In this document: positions 38,491 to 38,638 of the stretch, piece after piece
Numbering within the stretch: the stretch's first letter is position 1
Layout: the number at the start of each line of letters is the position of its first letter
DNA from: DASYRM01 sp036004405
GTDB lineage: Bacteria > Acidobacteriota > Vicinamibacteria > Vicinamibacterales > UBA2999
Length of the DNA: 38,638 nucleotides
Direction: 5' to 3'
NCBI GenBank assembly: GCA_036004405.1
Contig: DASYRM010000212.1
Coordinates: 1-38,638, forward strand
Notes under the pieces: model-generated
Told to the model about the DNA's origin: nothing
The model's input: the letters and a program-made list of their open reading frames with translations, nothing else
The model's database searches: none
Position numbers and translations under genes: made by a program

Positions 38491-38638
38491 CTAGTTCAGC
38501 AGCACTTGTCCTTCGACTCGTCTCACGCTCGTCTTCTGGTTGGAATACCGTTTCGGAGTCTCCCACCCGATCGCTAACAGCCGCTTGCCGGCAATCGACA
38601 CTCCAAGGCGGAACTCTGTTACCCGCGCTGCAGACCTT
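38491..38638 (-). CDS. C-terminal fragment of an unidentified protein, N-terminus off the window
   Basis: The minus strand reads VTEFRLGVSIAGKRLLAIGW, then ETPKRYSNQKTSVRRVEGQV and LLN with a TAG stop (38493-38491). Composition and strand pattern look like real protein, but too little is present to assign a family, and another frame is also open here. It is upstream of the amidohydrolase on the same strand, about 108 bp away. Confidence 0.4.
   Translation of the reverse strand, partial: RSAARVTEFRLGVSIAGKRLLAIGWETPKRYSNQKTSVRRVEGQVLLN

Noticed and set aside
1..38638. tRNA genes, insertion sequences or prophage remains
   Set aside because: No cloverleaf-like sequence, transposase, integrase or terminal inverted repeats of IS type could be seen by eye on either strand.

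Overview
The window looks like a chromosomal segment of an Acidobacteriota bacterium, most likely class Vicinamibacteria (old subdivision 6). This rests on family content and high GC, not on a marker-gene comparison. Indicators are three PadR-linked MacB-like 'ADOP' permeases, a TIGR03435 secreted protein, a DUF1592/DUF1552 cytochrome operon with a secreted ankyrin protein, DUF3943, PEP-CTERM and Uma2 genes. No tRNA, rRNA, transposase, prophage or CRISPR array is visible.

Layout. 1-5980 (minus) is one tight operon: DUF1592-type multidomain cytochrome, DUF1552 protein (broken by an in-frame TGA), ankyrin protein, and two small c-type cytochromes, the last running off the left edge. 6080-10284 holds an exported alpha/beta hydrolase, a duplicated CxxC protein with a polyglycine linker, and a two-gene lipase-like/hypothetical unit. 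10291-17587 holds two PadR/ADOP loci; between them lie a histidine-rich membrane oxygenase (fatty acid hydroxylase family) behind a cobalamin riboswitch, and a relic of another ADOP. 17651-22441 is mainly housekeeping: DinB protein, ProRS, NadB and, divergently, AroB. 22507-28783 holds TIGR03435, a beta-lactamase-fold hydrolase, Uma2, a small membrane protein, PAP2 phosphatase, an AI-2E/PerM transporter and an ACT protein. 28806-32292 holds a BON protein and the third PadR/ADOP pair. 32419-38638 holds a probably truncated barrel protein, a RodZ-like HTH-TM-PEGA protein, DUF3943, PEP-CTERM, a shortened second Uma2, an amidohydrolase and a right-edge fragment.

The most striking feature is not a gene. 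A family of short palindromes (about 20 bp core, flank like ACGTAG, central CCTTCAGG) occurs at about 15 places, always between genes. Stem sequences differ between copies while pairing and loop are kept. The copies concentrate between convergent gene ends and in several cases supply the stop codon of the neighbouring gene. Other leads are the B12 riboswitch on a lipid-type hydroxylase, the TGG-to-TGA break in DUF1552, a Uma2 copy missing its C-terminal core motif, probable leaderless starts, and a symmetric divergent promoter between nadB and aroB.
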